From: an uncultured Clostridia bacterium
GTDB taxonomy: Bacteria > Bacillota > Clostridia > TANB77 > CAG-508
Reading direction: 5' to 3'
DNA length: 43,912 bases
NCBI GenBank assembly: GCA_944386715.1
Contig: CALXCD010000011.1
Coordinates: 1 to 43,912, forward strand
The notes beneath the pieces are model-generated. The model saw only the letters and a list, made by a program, of their open reading frames with translations. It ran no database searches and had not been told where the DNA came from. The number at the start of each line of letters is the position of its first letter. Position 1 is the stretch's first letter. Positions 16,343 to 26,404 of the stretch are shown in pieces. A program made the position numbers and the translations under genes.

Positions 16343-18946
16343 ATGGCTGAAAATGAAATAACAGAAGAAAAGGTAAGAGCACAAATTGATGCTTTAGTAC
16401 AAAAAGCAAAAAAGGCATCTGAGGAATATTTAAAATTAGACCAACAAACAGTGGACAATATTACAAAAGCAATGTCAATGGCAGGATTAGAACATCATAT
16501 GGAACTTGCTAAAATGGCAGTAGAAGAAACTGGTAGAGGAATTTATGAAGATAAAATAACAAAGAATATGTTTGCAACAGAATATGTATATCATAGTATA
16601 AAATACGAAAAAACAGTTGGAATAATTCGTGAAAATGAAGAGGAAGATTATGTAGAAATTGCAGAACCTGTTGGTATTATTGCAGGAGTAACACCTGTTA
16701 CAAATCCTACTTCTACCACGATGTTTAAATCTATTATAGCAGCAAAAACAAGAAATGTTATCATATTTGGATTTCACCCTTCTGCTCAAAAATGTAGTAG
16801 TAGGGCAGCGGAGATTTTAAGAGATGCAGCAATTGCTGCAGGAGCACCTGAAAATTGTATTTTATGGATTGAAGAACCAAGTATTTTGGCAACAAGATTA
16901 TTAATGAATCATCCTGATGTTAATCTTATTTTAGCAACAGGAGGAACAGGAATGGTTAGGTCTGCTTATTCTTGTGGTAAGCCGGCATTAGGAGTAGGTC
17001 CTGGAAATGTTCCTTGTTACATTGATAAGACTGCAAAATTGCCAACTTCTGTCAATGATTTGGTAATGTCTAAAGCTTTTGACAATGGAATGATATGTGC
17101 TTCAGAACAAGCTGTTTTAGTAGATAAAGATATTTATCAGGAATTTGAAAGATTGATGAAAGCATCAGGATGTTATTTTGTTAGTCCTGAAGAAAAACAA
17201 AAATTAGCAGAGAGTATGTTTGAATATACAGAAGAATATGGATACAAATTAAAATCACATGTACCAGGACAATCCCCTTATAAAATAGCAAAAGATGCAG
17301 GCTTTGAGGTGCCAGAAGATACTAAGGTAATTGTCGTATATGAAGAAGGCATTGGAAGAGATTATCCATTTTCAAAAGAGAAATTGAGTCCTGTATTAAC
17401 TTATTATATTGTAGAAAATAAGGATGAAGGAATTGAGAAAGCAGAGAAATTAATAGAATTTGGAGGCTTAGGACATTCTGCTGTTATTCATTCAGAAGAT
17501 AAACAAACTGTTTTAGAATTTTCAGAAACAATGAAAGCTGGTAGAATTATTGTAAATTCACCTTCTACGCATGGAGCAATTGGAGATATTTATAATACCA
17601 ATATGCCATCTTTAACACTTGGTTGTGGTTCCTTTGGTGGAAATTCTACAACTGCCAATGTGTCTAGTGTTAATTTGATTAATATCAAAAGAGTTGCGAA
17701 AAGGAGGGTTAATATGCAATGGTTTAAAATACCAGAAAAAATATATTTTGAAGCAGGTTCTATTCAATATTTAGAAAAAATGCCTGATATCGAAAGAGCC
17801 TTTATTGTAACAGATGAAGGAATGATGAAATTAGGATATGTAGATAAAATTTTATATCACTTGAGAAAAAGACAACAATATGTACATTCAGAAATATTTA
17901 GTGATGTAGAATCTGACCCATCTTTTGATACCATTAAAAAGGGAGTAGAAGCAATGAAATCCTTTAAACCTGATGTTATTATCGCATTAGGGGGAGGAAG
18001 CCCGATTGATGCTGCAAAAGGTATGTGGTTATTTTATGAAAATCCAGAGGCAGATGTAGAAGGATTAAAATTAAAATTTATGGATATTAGAAAAAGAACT
18101 TATAAATTTCCAAAGTTAGGAACAAAATGTAAAATGGTAGCTATTCCAACTACTTCAGGAACCGGTTCAGAAGTGACTTCTTTTGCTGTTATTACAGATA
18201 AAGAGAAGAACAAAAAATATCCTTTAGCAGATTATGAATTAACACCAGATGTTGCAATTATTGACCCAGATTTAGTCATGAGTTTGCCAAAATCTGTTAC
18301 AGCAGATACAGGGATGGATGTATTAACACATGCGATTGAAGCTTATGTTTCTAATATGGCTTCTGATTATACTGATGGATTAGCCGAAAAAGCAGTAGAA
18401 TTGGTAATGCAATATTTAGAAAAAGCATATGATAATGGTAGTGATAAAACGGCAAGAGAAAAAATGCATAATGCAAGTACGATTGCTGGAATGGCATTTA
18501 CGAATGCATTTTTAGGAATTAACCATTCTTTAGCACATAAAATAGGAGCAGAATTCCACTTACCTCATGGAAGAATTAATGCTATTTTATTACCATATGT
18601 TATTCGATATAATGCTTCTAAACCAACAAAATTTGTTTCATTCCCTAAGTATGAATATTTTATTGCAGACCAAAAATATGCAATGCTTGCTAAAAAAGTA
18701 GGCTTGCCTGCAAATACAGTAGAAGAGGGAATAGAAAGTTTGGTACAAAGAGTAAAAGATTTAAATACGTATTTAAATATGCCAAAATCTCTTCAAGAAG
18801 CTGGAATTGAAGAACAAGAATTTTTGGCAAAAGTGGATTTACTTGCAGATAGGGCTTTTGAGGACCAATGTACTACTGCCAATCCAAGAGTTCCTTTAGT
18901 AAGTGAATTAAAACAAATTTTATTAGATAGTTATTATGGCAAATAA
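16343..18946 (+). CDS. adhE: Bifunctional acetaldehyde-CoA/alcohol dehydrogenase
   Basis: AdhE reduces acetyl-CoA to acetaldehyde and then ethanol, reoxidising NADH. The N-terminal aldehyde dehydrogenase half (about 1-445) has the catalytic Cys252 in GMICASEQ and GVTPVTNPTSTT. The C-terminal iron-dependent alcohol dehydrogenase half (about 455-867) has ALGGGSPIDAAKGMW, IPTTSGTGSEVT and the iron-binding segment GINHSLAHKIGAEFHLPHG. The length of 867 residues is normal. RBS GGAGG precedes the ATG. It is a single-gene unit with its own promoter and terminator and complements pflB-pflA. Confidence 0.97.
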   Translation: MAENEITEEKVRAQIDALVQKAKKASEEYLKLDQQTVDNITKAMSMAGLEHHMELAKMAVEETGRGIYEDKITKNMFATEYVYHSIKYEKTVGIIRENEEEDYVEIAEPVGIIAGVTPVTNPTSTTMFKSIIAAKTRNVIIFGFHPSAQKCSSRAAEILRDAAIAAGAPENCILWIEEPSILATRLLMNHPDVNLILATGGTGMVRSAYSCGKPALGVGPGNVPCYIDKTAKLPTSVNDLVMSKAFDNGMICASEQAVLVDKDIYQEFERLMKASGCYFVSPEEKQKLAESMFEYTEEYGYKLKSHVPGQSPYKIAKDAGFEVPEDTKVIVVYEEGIGRDYPFSKEKLSPVLTYYIVENKDEGIEKAEKLIEFGGLGHSAVIHSEDKQTVLEFSETMKAGRIIVNSPSTHGAIGDIYNTNMPSLTLGCGSFGGNSTTANVSSVNLINIKRVAKRRVNMQWFKIPEKIYFEAGSIQYLEKMPDIERAFIVTDEGMMKLGYVDKILYHLRKRQQYVHSEIFSDVESDPSFDTIKKGVEAMKSFKPDVIIALGGGSPIDAAKGMWLFYENPEADVEGLKLKFMDIRKRTYKFPKLGTKCKMVAIPTTSGTGSEVTSFAVITDKEKNKKYPLADYELTPDVAIIDPDLVMSLPKSVTADTGMDVLTHAIEAYVSNMASDYTDGLAEKAVELVMQYLEKAYDNGSDKTAREKMHNASTIAGMAFTNAFLGINHSLAHKIGAEFHLPHGRINAILLPYVIRYNASKPTKFVSFPKYEYFIADQKYAMLAKKVGLPANTVEEGIESLVQRVKDLNTYLNMPKSLQEAGIEEQEFLAKVDLLADRAFEDQCTTANPRVPLVSELKQILLDSYYGK

Positions 18947-18951
18947 ATTTT

Positions 18952-18997
18952 AAAATAAGCTCTTGTAATGTTACAATATACTAGGGCTTATTTTTTT
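18952..18997 (+). terminator. adhE terminator
   Basis: AAATAAGC pairs with GCTTATTT before a T run. The 23-nt interior contains a second small hairpin (TTGTAA-TG-TTACAA). Confidence 0.75.
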
Positions 18998-19011
18998 GTT
19001 CTTGTTAAAGA

Positions 19012-19040
19012 TTGACTGGTGTACATAAAAATGGTAAAAT
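19012..19040 (+). promoter_or_regulatory. Promoter of the 19.1 kb gene
   Basis: TTGACT and TAAAAT with 17-bp spacing, about 40 bp before the ATG at 19083. Confidence 0.65.
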
Positions 19041-19082
19041 GGAAAGGTAAAAGCAAAAGTAGGAGAAAGGATAGATAATAAA

Positions 19083-20384
19083 ATGAAATTGTTAGATAGA
19101 GTTTTAAGAAAAAATAGTAGAATAGAGCAAATGGTTAGTGAGGCTATCAATGTTGCAGAAGATGAAGATATTTATAAAGCAAAAGTGACTTTTCTTTCCA
19201 TGCTAGAAAAACATCCAGAGATAAGAAAAGAACTATTATTAGAATTGGGAGTTAGAGTAGATGATGATGAGCAAGCACCAAATGAGTTTTTAGATAAAGT
19301 TGCATTAGAAATTACCCAAAATAAAGAAATCCCAGATAGTGTGTTAGATGATACAGTATCTGATAAATTAACAGATGATGGTATAAAGAACTTGATTTTA
19401 AAAGGAAATATGGCTATTTTTAGGCAAGAATTGTTAGTAAAGAAAATACAAGATGTGAAGTTGCAGGAAGAAATGCAAACTTTGATAGAAAAAAGAAGAG
19501 AAAAAAATCAAACAGAAGAGGAAAAGAAAAAAGAAAAAGAAGATTATGAAAAATTAGGAGAAGTTTATGATAATTGTCAAGATTTGGCAGAATTAGATAT
19601 CATAGAAAAAATTAGAAATTTGAAGATAAATCCACAAGATAAAAAATCGAAAAATAGGATAGAGAAAATAATTGCAAAGAAGATGGCAAATAATTATTTT
19701 AATTTTGGGACTACTACGATTCCTACCTTATCTAAGTTAATGCCTGTAGAAGAGATGTTTGCAGAAAGTATGCCTATTTTAGTAGAAACAGAATGGCAGA
19801 AAATTTTGAGAGAAAAACCAGATAGAAAAAGTAATTATCAATATGCACAAGGAGATTTACAAAAAAAGTTATTAAAACATATTGCTAATAAATCAGTTAG
19901 TGCGTATTTGGAAACAGGTCGTTTTAGTATTCCACAATCACAAAAAATGCATGAATTAACAAAAGAGGAAGAAAGTGATTTTATTAAGTCTATTGAAAAA
20001 GAATTAGGAACAAAGTTATCTAGGATGCAATTAAAAGATGTTCATGCACAAGTAAGAGGTATTATAGGAATCAATGATACGATTGAAAAGTTTGAAGAAA
20101 ACTTGGTAGATATTCCAAAAGAACGTCTAGAAAAATTTTTGGATTTTTGTACAGAATTATTAAATGATGATTCTCTTAGAGGTACTTTTGAAATGTTACA
20201 AACTTCTGGTGTGGCAAAAAAATTAAAAGTAATATCTCCTGAACAGAGAAAAGATATTATACAAGGATTTGCTACAGTTTTGGACCATAGAGAGGAACAA
20301 GTGAAAAATACATACCAAGTAGCTCCTGTTTCTCCTAAAATAAAGAAAAATTCTGCTATTAGCAAAAAAGAAGAAGAGAGATAA
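19083..20384 (+). CDS. Large charged protein of unknown function
   Basis: The 433-residue protein has no signal peptide or membrane segment and is mostly predicted helix. It contains an acidic N-terminal third (AEDEDIYKAKVTFLSMLEKHPEIRKELL), a strongly charged coiled coil at about 138-165 (KRREKNQTEEEKKKEKEDYEKLG), a more hydrophobic middle (NYFNFGTTTIPTLSKLMPVEEMF) and a lysine-rich tail. No catalytic motif or known family is recognised. It has its own promoter. The small alarmone synthetase starts about 150 bp downstream on the same strand. Confidence 0.7.
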   Translation: MKLLDRVLRKNSRIEQMVSEAINVAEDEDIYKAKVTFLSMLEKHPEIRKELLLELGVRVDDDEQAPNEFLDKVALEITQNKEIPDSVLDDTVSDKLTDDGIKNLILKGNMAIFRQELLVKKIQDVKLQEEMQTLIEKRREKNQTEEEKKKEKEDYEKLGEVYDNCQDLAELDIIEKIRNLKINPQDKKSKNRIEKIIAKKMANNYFNFGTTTIPTLSKLMPVEEMFAESMPILVETEWQKILREKPDRKSNYQYAQGDLQKKLLKHIANKSVSAYLETGRFSIPQSQKMHELTKEEESDFIKSIEKELGTKLSRMQLKDVHAQVRGIIGINDTIEKFEENLVDIPKERLEKFLDFCTELLNDDSLRGTFEMLQTSGVAKKLKVISPEQRKDIIQGFATVLDHREEQVKNTYQVAPVSPKIKKNSAISKKEEER

Positions 20385-20538
20385 AGAATTCATCAAAAAA
20401 ACACAATAAAAATATATTTAGGAAACAATATACCAGTATAATATGCATATACTAAGAGTAAGAACTTTAAAGAAATGGCTTAATTGCAAAGGACTAAATG
20501 AGATTGTTTAAGTGCAATTTTTAAAAGGAGTGAAGAAT

Positions 20539-21201
20539 TTGAAAAGACATAAAAAAGGAGATATGCAATTGGTAAAGATAGAAAATTTCCTAGAATATAA
20601 GGAACCTATTACAGTTAAAGATAAAACTTTTGAAAAATTAATGTTTATTTATTCTATTGCAATTCGAGAATTAGAAACGAAAATAGGTATTTTACAAGAT
20701 GAATCTAAAATTTTTTATGATTATGATTTGATTGACCATGTTAGCTCTAGAATAAAAAAGCCGGAAAGTATTATGAACAAAATGGAGAAAAGAGGATATC
20801 CATTTACTTATCAGGAGATGATAGAAAATATTAATGATATCGCAGGAATTAGAATTATTTGTCCCTTGAAGAAGGATGTTTTTTCTGTGAAAGATTTAAT
20901 TAAGAAGATTCCAGGGATACATATTTTAAAGGAAAAAGATTATGTAACAAATCCAAAAGAAAGTGGTTATTCTAGTTATCATATGATTTTAGAAGTTCCT
21001 GTTACACTTTCTCAAAACATGATTTATGTGAAAGTAGAGTTGCAAATTAGAACTTTAGCAATGGATTTTTGGGCTAATTTAGAACATAAAATAAAATATA
21101 AACCAGAGGGAACGGTTAATAAAAAAGTGTCTAAAGAGTTAGTTTCTTATGCTAAAGCGATTCATAAATTAGATAATAAAATGATGTTGTTAAATAATTA
21201 A
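20539..21201 (+). CDS. Small alarmone synthetase (RelQ/YjbM-type RelA/SpoT domain)
   Basis: This single-domain (p)ppGpp synthetase transfers pyrophosphate from ATP to GDP/GTP. Family motifs are present in order: DHVSSRIKKPESIMNKMEKRG, then DIAGIRIICPLKKDVF, DYVTNPKESGYSSYHMI and ELQIRTLAMDFWANLEHKIKYK. No hydrolase or TGS domain exists, and the length of about 220 residues fits the small class. The TTG at 20539 is preferred because AAAGGAG lies 8 bp before it; an in-frame GTG at 20512 has no ribosome site. A TATAAT at 20437-20442 may be the promoter -10. Confidence 0.92.
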   Translation: MKRHKKGDMQLVKIENFLEYKEPITVKDKTFEKLMFIYSIAIRELETKIGILQDESKIFYDYDLIDHVSSRIKKPESIMNKMEKRGYPFTYQEMIENINDIAGIRIICPLKKDVFSVKDLIKKIPGIHILKEKDYVTNPKESGYSSYHMILEVPVTLSQNMIYVKVELQIRTLAMDFWANLEHKIKYKPEGTVNKKVSKELVSYAKAIHKLDNKMMLLNN

Positions 21202-21272
21202 TTAGTATTTAGTTTTTGATTAATTTTATACCTTGTGTTTGCAATTTTCATCATAAATTAAATTAATCCTAG

Positions 21273-21306
21273 AAAAAGGTTGATATGAAATATATCAACT
21301 TTTTTA
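21273..21306 (+). terminator. Terminator after the alarmone synthetase
   Basis: GTTGATAT and ATATCAAC pair around a 5-nt loop, extended by A/T pairing and followed by six T. It lies in the 224-bp gap before dnaG, where I see no other gene. An AGGAAGGA at 21347 precedes an ATG-TAA start-stop pair at 21357-21362. Confidence 0.8.
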
Positions 21307-21425
21307 AGGTTAATATTTTATTAAGGTAATAAAATTTTTGTAAAGAGGAAGGATTTATGTAAAATGCGTCGAATAAAATAATTATGTATGTAAATATGAA
21401 ATATTTTGAAAGAAAGTGAGGCAAG

Positions 21426-23207
21426 ATGGCAAGATATAGTGATGAAATAATAGAAGAAGTAAGACAATCTAATGATATTATTGATGTTATTTCACAATAT
21501 GTGCATTTAAAGAGAAGCGGAAGAAATTACTTTGGACTATGCCCATTTCATAATGAAAAATCGCCTTCTTTTTCTGTTTCACCAGATAAGCAAATATTTC
21601 ATTGCTTTGGATGTGGAGTAGGAGGAAATGTATTTACTTTTTTGATGAAAATAGAAGGGATTAATTTTATTGAAGCAGTTCAAATGTTAGCAGAAAAATC
21701 TCAAATTCAATTACCTACCTTTACCAATAGTGGCGATGCTGCCAAAGAAGAATTAAAAAATAAGGTTTATCAGGTAAATGAATTTGCGGCACAATATTAT
21801 CATCAAAAATTATATCTTCCAGAATCCAAAATAGCACAAGAATATGTTAAGAAAAGAAAACTATCCAATGAAACTTTAAAATCTTTTCAAATTGGTTTTT
21901 CTGGCAAATTTGATGAGCTTTATCGAGAGCTAGTAAAGCATGGATTTGCAGAAAGAGAAATTTTGGAATCTGGATTAGTCAATAAAAATGAACAAGGAAA
22001 GTTTATTGACAGATATCGTAATCGTTTAATGTTTCCTATTTGTGATGTAAGAGGAAAAGTAATTGCTTTTGGAGGCAGGGTTTTAGATGATTCTAAGCCT
22101 AAATATATTAATTCACCAGAAAATGTAGTGTATAGTAAAGGAAGGCATTTATTTGGCTTAAATGTTGCTAAAAAAGGTGATATCAAAAAACTTTTGATTG
22201 TAGAAGGTTATATGGATGTTATTTCTTTACATCAAAGAGGAATTACAAATGTGGTAGCACCATTAGGAACTGCATTAACCCAGCAACAGGGTTGGTTATT
22301 AAGAAAAAATACAGAACAAATTATTTTGAGTTTTGATTCTGATGGAGCGGGACAAACTGCTATCAATAGGTCATTGGAAATATTGCAAAATATGGGGTGT
22401 GATTTAAGAGTTTTACAGATGGAAGGTGCTAAAGACCCTGATGAATATATTATAAAATATGGAAACGCAAGATTTCAAAACTTGATAGAAAAAGCACTTT
22501 CTTTAGTAGAATTTAAGGTAAAACAATTAAAACAAAACTTAGATTTAGACAATACTGTAGATAAAATTAAATTTTTAAATGAAATAGCAAAATTGATTGC
22601 TAAAATAGATAATAGTATGGAAAGAGAAGTCTATATCGAAAAAATTGCAAAAACATATGAGGTATCCAAAGAAGCTATTTATGCAGAAGTAAATAAACTA
22701 GCTTATGCAGATAATAAAGGGCAAAAGATTTTAGAAAAATCAAAACCAATATCATCTCCTAGGAGGGTTTCAGAGGATAAAGTATCAGAAGCCATCAAGA
22801 AGAGAGAAAATGCGATTTTGTCTATCTTGTTAAGAGGAGATATTTCCATTTTCCAAACCATTAAGCAATATATTCATCCAGAAGATTTTAAAGTGGAGTT
22901 AAATCAAAAAATAGCTAAAAAGGTGTATGAAGAACTGGAAAAAGGAAATAGTAATATTAATGCTATGATGGATGATTTATCAGAAGAAGAGCAAAATCAT
23001 ATTACTATGCTTATGGCAGATGATGATGAAATTGCAGATATGGAAAAAGCAATTGATGAATTAATGCAAGCTTATGAAAAACAAAAATTAAATGATAGAA
23101 AATTTGAAATTTTGACATTATTAGATGGTACATTAGAGCAGGAACAAAAAAAACTGCTAGAAAAAGAGTTGAATGATATTATACTTCAGTTAGCCAAGAT
23201 GAGATAA
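21426..23207 (+). CDS. dnaG: DNA primase
   Basis: DnaG makes RNA primers at the replication fork. The N-terminal zinc-binding domain reads CPFHNEKSPSFSVSPDKQ and then FHCFGCGVGGNVFTF. The Toprim core has VEGYMDVISLHQRGITNVVAPLGTALT and the metal-binding LSFDSDGAGQTA. The C-terminal part (about 440-593) is the helicase-binding region, helical and charged. Length 593 is typical. Followed 35 bp later by rpoD, the classic primase-sigma pairing of the macromolecular synthesis operon. Confidence 0.97.
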   Translation: MARYSDEIIEEVRQSNDIIDVISQYVHLKRSGRNYFGLCPFHNEKSPSFSVSPDKQIFHCFGCGVGGNVFTFLMKIEGINFIEAVQMLAEKSQIQLPTFTNSGDAAKEELKNKVYQVNEFAAQYYHQKLYLPESKIAQEYVKKRKLSNETLKSFQIGFSGKFDELYRELVKHGFAEREILESGLVNKNEQGKFIDRYRNRLMFPICDVRGKVIAFGGRVLDDSKPKYINSPENVVYSKGRHLFGLNVAKKGDIKKLLIVEGYMDVISLHQRGITNVVAPLGTALTQQQGWLLRKNTEQIILSFDSDGAGQTAINRSLEILQNMGCDLRVLQMEGAKDPDEYIIKYGNARFQNLIEKALSLVEFKVKQLKQNLDLDNTVDKIKFLNEIAKLIAKIDNSMEREVYIEKIAKTYEVSKEAIYAEVNKLAYADNKGQKILEKSKPISSPRRVSEDKVSEAIKKRENAILSILLRGDISIFQTIKQYIHPEDFKVELNQKIAKKVYEELEKGNSNINAMMDDLSEEEQNHITMLMADDDEIADMEKAIDELMQAYEKQKLNDRKFEILTLLDGTLEQEQKKLLEKELNDIILQLAKMR

Positions 23208-23242
23208 GATTAACTAGGTATATGCCTTAGAAAGGAATGATA

Positions 23243-24475
23243 ATGAAAATGGCGAAGAAAAAAGAAGAATTAGAAGAAATGAAAAAAGTGGAAGAAAAAG
23301 AATCGACAAAAGCTAATCTAAAAAAGGAAAATATGGCAAAGAAAGAAACTAAGAAAAAAGAGGAATTGGATAATTCACAAACTTTGGAAGAAGATAAGTT
23401 AAAAGAAGAAAAAGTGAATAACATTTTGAAAAAGGCTAAAGAAAAGGGGAAAATTACCTATGGTGATTTGGCAACGGAATTAGATGATGTTAATCCTGAA
23501 CAAATTGACAAGGTTTTTGATGCTTTTGAAGAATTGGGTGTAGATTTATTATCTGATGATATGGATGAAGAGCCTGATATAGAGGATTTAAAAGAAGTAG
23601 AAGATTTAAAATTAGATGAAATAACAGATACCAGTTATGAAGGGGTTAATGTAGATGACCCTGTTAGAATGTATCTAAGAGAGATTGGTAGAATACCATT
23701 ATTAACATTTGACCAAGAATTAGAACTTGCTAAAAGAATTTTGGAAGATGATGATGAAGCAAGACAACAATTGGCGGAATCTAATTTAAGATTAGTAGTT
23801 AGTATAGCTAAGAAATATGTGGGAAGAGGAATGTTATTCTTAGATTTGATTCAAGAAGGTAATATGGGGTTAATCAAAGCAGTAGAAAAATTTGATTATA
23901 CCAAAGGATTTAAATTTAGTACTTATGCTACTTGGTGGATAAGACAAGCGATTACAAGAGCGATTGCAGATCAAGCAAGAACCATTAGAATTCCGGTGCA
24001 TATGGTAGAAACCATTAATAAATTGATTCGTACTTCTAGACATTTATTGCAACAATTAGGAAGAGAACCTACCCCAGAAGAAATTGCACAAGAAATGGAA
24101 ATTCCAGTTGAAAAAGTAGTAGAAATACAAAAAATTGCACAAGACCCAGTTTCTTTGGAAACTCCAATTGGTGAAGAAGATGATAGTCATTTAGGAGATT
24201 TTATACAAGATGATGACAGTCCAGCTCCTCATGACTCAGCAGCTTATACTTTGTTAAGAGAACAATTAGAAGAAGTGATGAATACATTAACTCCAAGAGA
24301 AGCAAAAGTATTGAAACTTAGATTTGGATTAGAAGATGGAAAATCAAGAACATTAGAAGAAGTAGGAAAGGAATTCCAAGTAACAAGAGAGAGAATTAGA
24401 CAAATTGAGGCAAAGGCACTTAGAAAATTGAGACATCCTAGTAGAAGTAAAAAATTAAGAGATTATATGGGATAA
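23243..24475 (+). CDS. rpoD: Primary RNA polymerase sigma factor (sigma-70/SigA)
   Basis: The protein has a lysine/glutamate-rich N-terminus and a region 1.1-like segment ([32 protein letters not shown]). Region 1.2 follows ([28 protein letters not shown]), then region 2 ([57 protein letters not shown], split by function), region 3 and region 4 ([33 protein letters not shown]). The ATG at 23243 is preferred because AAAGGA lies 6 bp upstream; the ATG at 23237 abuts that site. The TTGACA/TATAAT promoters found across the window fit its specificity. Confidence 0.97.
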   Translation: MKMAKKKEELEEMKKVEEKESTKANLKKENMAKKETKKKEELDNSQTLEEDKLKEEKVNNILKKAKEKGKITYGDLATELDDVNPEQIDKVFDAFEELGVDLLSDDMDEEPDIEDLKEVEDLKLDEITDTSYEGVNVDDPVRMYLREIGRIPLLTFDQELELAKRILEDDDEARQQLAESNLRLVVSIAKKYVGRGMLFLDLIQEGNMGLIKAVEKFDYTKGFKFSTYATWWIRQAITRAIADQARTIRIPVHMVETINKLIRTSRHLLQQLGREPTPEEIAQEMEIPVEKVVEIQKIAQDPVSLETPIGEEDDSHLGDFIQDDDSPAPHDSAAYTLLREQLEEVMNTLTPREAKVLKLRFGLEDGKSRTLEEVGKEFQVTRERIRQIEAKALRKLRHPSRSKKLRDYMG

Positions 24476-24501
24476 GATAAATTGAGAAAAGGAATAAAAA
24501 G

Positions 24502-25566
24502 ATGGAACAATTAAAGGAATGGATGGCAACCATAACATCTATTGAAATAATAGATGTTATCATTGCTATAGGAATTATTATATTTTTTAGAATTTTTAGT
24601 GCAGGAATGTCATATGCCATTATTAAGATGTTTAAATGGAAAGAAAAAAGTAAAAAGAAGATAAAAGAGAATGCTTTTTATCGACCTTTGAGATTATTTT
24701 TTATCCTTTTAGGTTTCTATTTGGCAATCTTATTTTTAAAAATACCATTACAGCTTAGTGCAGAAGTCATGGAATGGGTAACTAAGATTTTTAGAATTGT
24801 AAGTATTATGGTATTTGCAAATGGATTGGCAAAAAGTTTTTCTGATGATTCTAGTTTATCTAGAAAGATGAAAGAAAAATGGAATCAAAAAGTGGATGAT
24901 TCTATGTTTCTATTTATTTTAAAAGTGATAAGAGGAATCATTTATGTGATTGCAGGTTTTATTGTTATTACAGAATTAGGTGTTAACTTAAATGGATTAG
25001 TAGCAGGTTTAGGTATCGGTGGAGTTATTGTTACTTTGGCAGCACAAGATACAGCTAAAAATCTATTTGGTGGTTTGGTGATTTTTATTGATAAGCCTTT
25101 TGTAGTTGGTGATTGGATACAAATGGATACTTTTGAAGGAACTGTTGAAGATATTACTTTTCGTAGTACGAGAGTAAGAACTTTTGAAAATTCATTAGTT
25201 AATATTCCGAATTCTATTATTTCAAATGCTTCTATTATTAATTGGAGCAAGATGGAAAAAAGACGATATAAACTGAATTTAACGATAGAATTGGATACTC
25301 CATTAGATAAACTTGAGAAGTTTAAATCTAAAGTGAAAGATATGTTACAGGCAAGAGAGGCAATTTTTGACGATTCTATTATTGTTAAGTTTGATACGAT
25401 TTCAGATAATGGACTTAATGTGCTAATTTGTAGTTATACAGATTCTGTGGATTATAATAGTTATTTAGCAGAAAAAGAGGATATTAATTATAAGATTATG
25501 AGAATTTTACAAGAAGAACATATTGAGCTTGCTTATGATACTAAGACAGTGTTGCTCAAAAATTGA
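24502..25566 (+). CDS. Small-conductance mechanosensitive channel (MscS family)
   Basis: MscS channels release solutes on hypo-osmotic shock. The 354-residue protein has hydrophobic segments at about 15-40, 60-80, 95-115 and 130-155. The pore-lining helix region is VAGLGIGGVIVTLAAQDTAKNLFGG, followed by the beta domain FIDKPFVVGDWIQMDTFEGTVEDITFRSTRVRTFENSLVNIPNS. Alanine and glycine packing in the pore helix is retained. It follows rpoD by 26 bp and may be read through from it; a terminator follows. Confidence 0.93.
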   Translation: MEQLKEWMATITSIEIIDVIIAIGIIIFFRIFSAGMSYAIIKMFKWKEKSKKKIKENAFYRPLRLFFILLGFYLAILFLKIPLQLSAEVMEWVTKIFRIVSIMVFANGLAKSFSDDSSLSRKMKEKWNQKVDDSMFLFILKVIRGIIYVIAGFIVITELGVNLNGLVAGLGIGGVIVTLAAQDTAKNLFGGLVIFIDKPFVVGDWIQMDTFEGTVEDITFRSTRVRTFENSLVNIPNSIISNASIINWSKMEKRRYKLNLTIELDTPLDKLEKFKSKVKDMLQAREAIFDDSIIVKFDTISDNGLNVLICSYTDSVDYNSYLAEKEDINYKIMRILQEEHIELAYDTKTVLLKN

Positions 25567-25573
25567 TGATAAT

Positions 25574-25610
25574 AAAGAGTATGAGATTTTCTTATGCTCT
25601 TTTGTTTTTT
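25574..25610 (+). terminator. Terminator after the MscS gene
   Basis: A 12-bp stem with two G-U pairs (AAAGAGTATGAG with CTTATGCTCTTT) is followed by TTTGTTTTTT. Confidence 0.75.
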
Positions 25611-25648
25611 AATAGATGTAGTGACAAAAATAAAAAATTTTCACAATA

Positions 25649-25678
25649 TAGACATAAAACCCTTGTATAATGTATAAT
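25649..25678 (+). promoter_or_regulatory. Promoter of the two-component operon
   Basis: TAGACA and TATAAT (25673-25678) have 18-bp spacing. A second TATAAT at 25666-25671 directly precedes it, so alternative starts are possible. Confidence 0.6.
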
Positions 25679-25711
25679 AATAATGGTTATGTTTGAAAGG
25701 ATGAGTAAGAA

Positions 25712-26389
25712 ATGGTGAATAATTGTATTTTAGTTGTAGATGATGAAGCAAGAATGAGAAAGTTGATTAGAGATTTTTTGGCTGCAAAGGGTTTTAGCAT
25801 TTTGGAGGCAGAAGATGGGGAAAAGGCATTAGAGGTTTTTGAAGAAAATAAGAATAAAATTACTTTGATTTTATTGGATGTGATGATGCCAAAATTAGAT
25901 GGTTGGTCTGTTTTAAGGCAGATTAGACAAGAATCCAAGGTGCCTATTATCATGTTAACAGCAAGAGGTGAAGAACAAGATGAGTTATTTGGGTTTGAAT
26001 TAGGTGTGGATGAATATATTTCTAAGCCTTTTAGTCCTAAAATTTTAGTGGCTAGGGTAGAGGCTATTTTAAAAAGAACTAATCAAGATACAAAAGAAGT
26101 AAAGGAATATGGTGGAATTGAAATTGATAAAGAGGGAAGGACTGTAAAAGTAGATGGCAAAGTGGTAGAACTTAGTTTAAGAGAATATGAGTTATTAACC
26201 TATTTAGTAGAGAATCAAAATATTGCTTTATCAAGGGATAAGATTTTAAATAATGTTTGGAATTATGATTATTATGGAGATTCTAGGACGATTGATAGTC
26301 ATATCAAAAAAATAAGACATAAACTGGGTAAAAAAGGAAAATATATTCAAACCATGAGAGGTGTTGGATATAAATTCGAAGTGAAGTAA
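25712..26389 (+). CDS. OmpR/PhoB-family response regulator
   Basis: The receiver domain (1-120) has the acidic pocket Asp10-Asp11, phosphoacceptor Asp56 in LILLDVMMPKLDG and the conserved Lys105 in YISKPFSP. The C-terminal winged helix has LSLREYELLTYLVENQNIALSRDKIL and SRTIDSHIKKIRHKLG, ending GVGYKFE. It is followed 15 bp later by its sensor kinase in the same operon. Confidence 0.95.
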   Translation: MVNNCILVVDDEARMRKLIRDFLAAKGFSILEAEDGEKALEVFEENKNKITLILLDVMMPKLDGWSVLRQIRQESKVPIIMLTARGEEQDELFGFELGVDEYISKPFSPKILVARVEAILKRTNQDTKEVKEYGGIEIDKEGRTVKVDGKVVELSLREYELLTYLVENQNIALSRDKILNNVWNYDYYGDSRTIDSHIKKIRHKLGKKGKYIQTMRGVGYKFEVK

Positions 26390-26404
26390 TTAAGGATGGT
26401 AATC

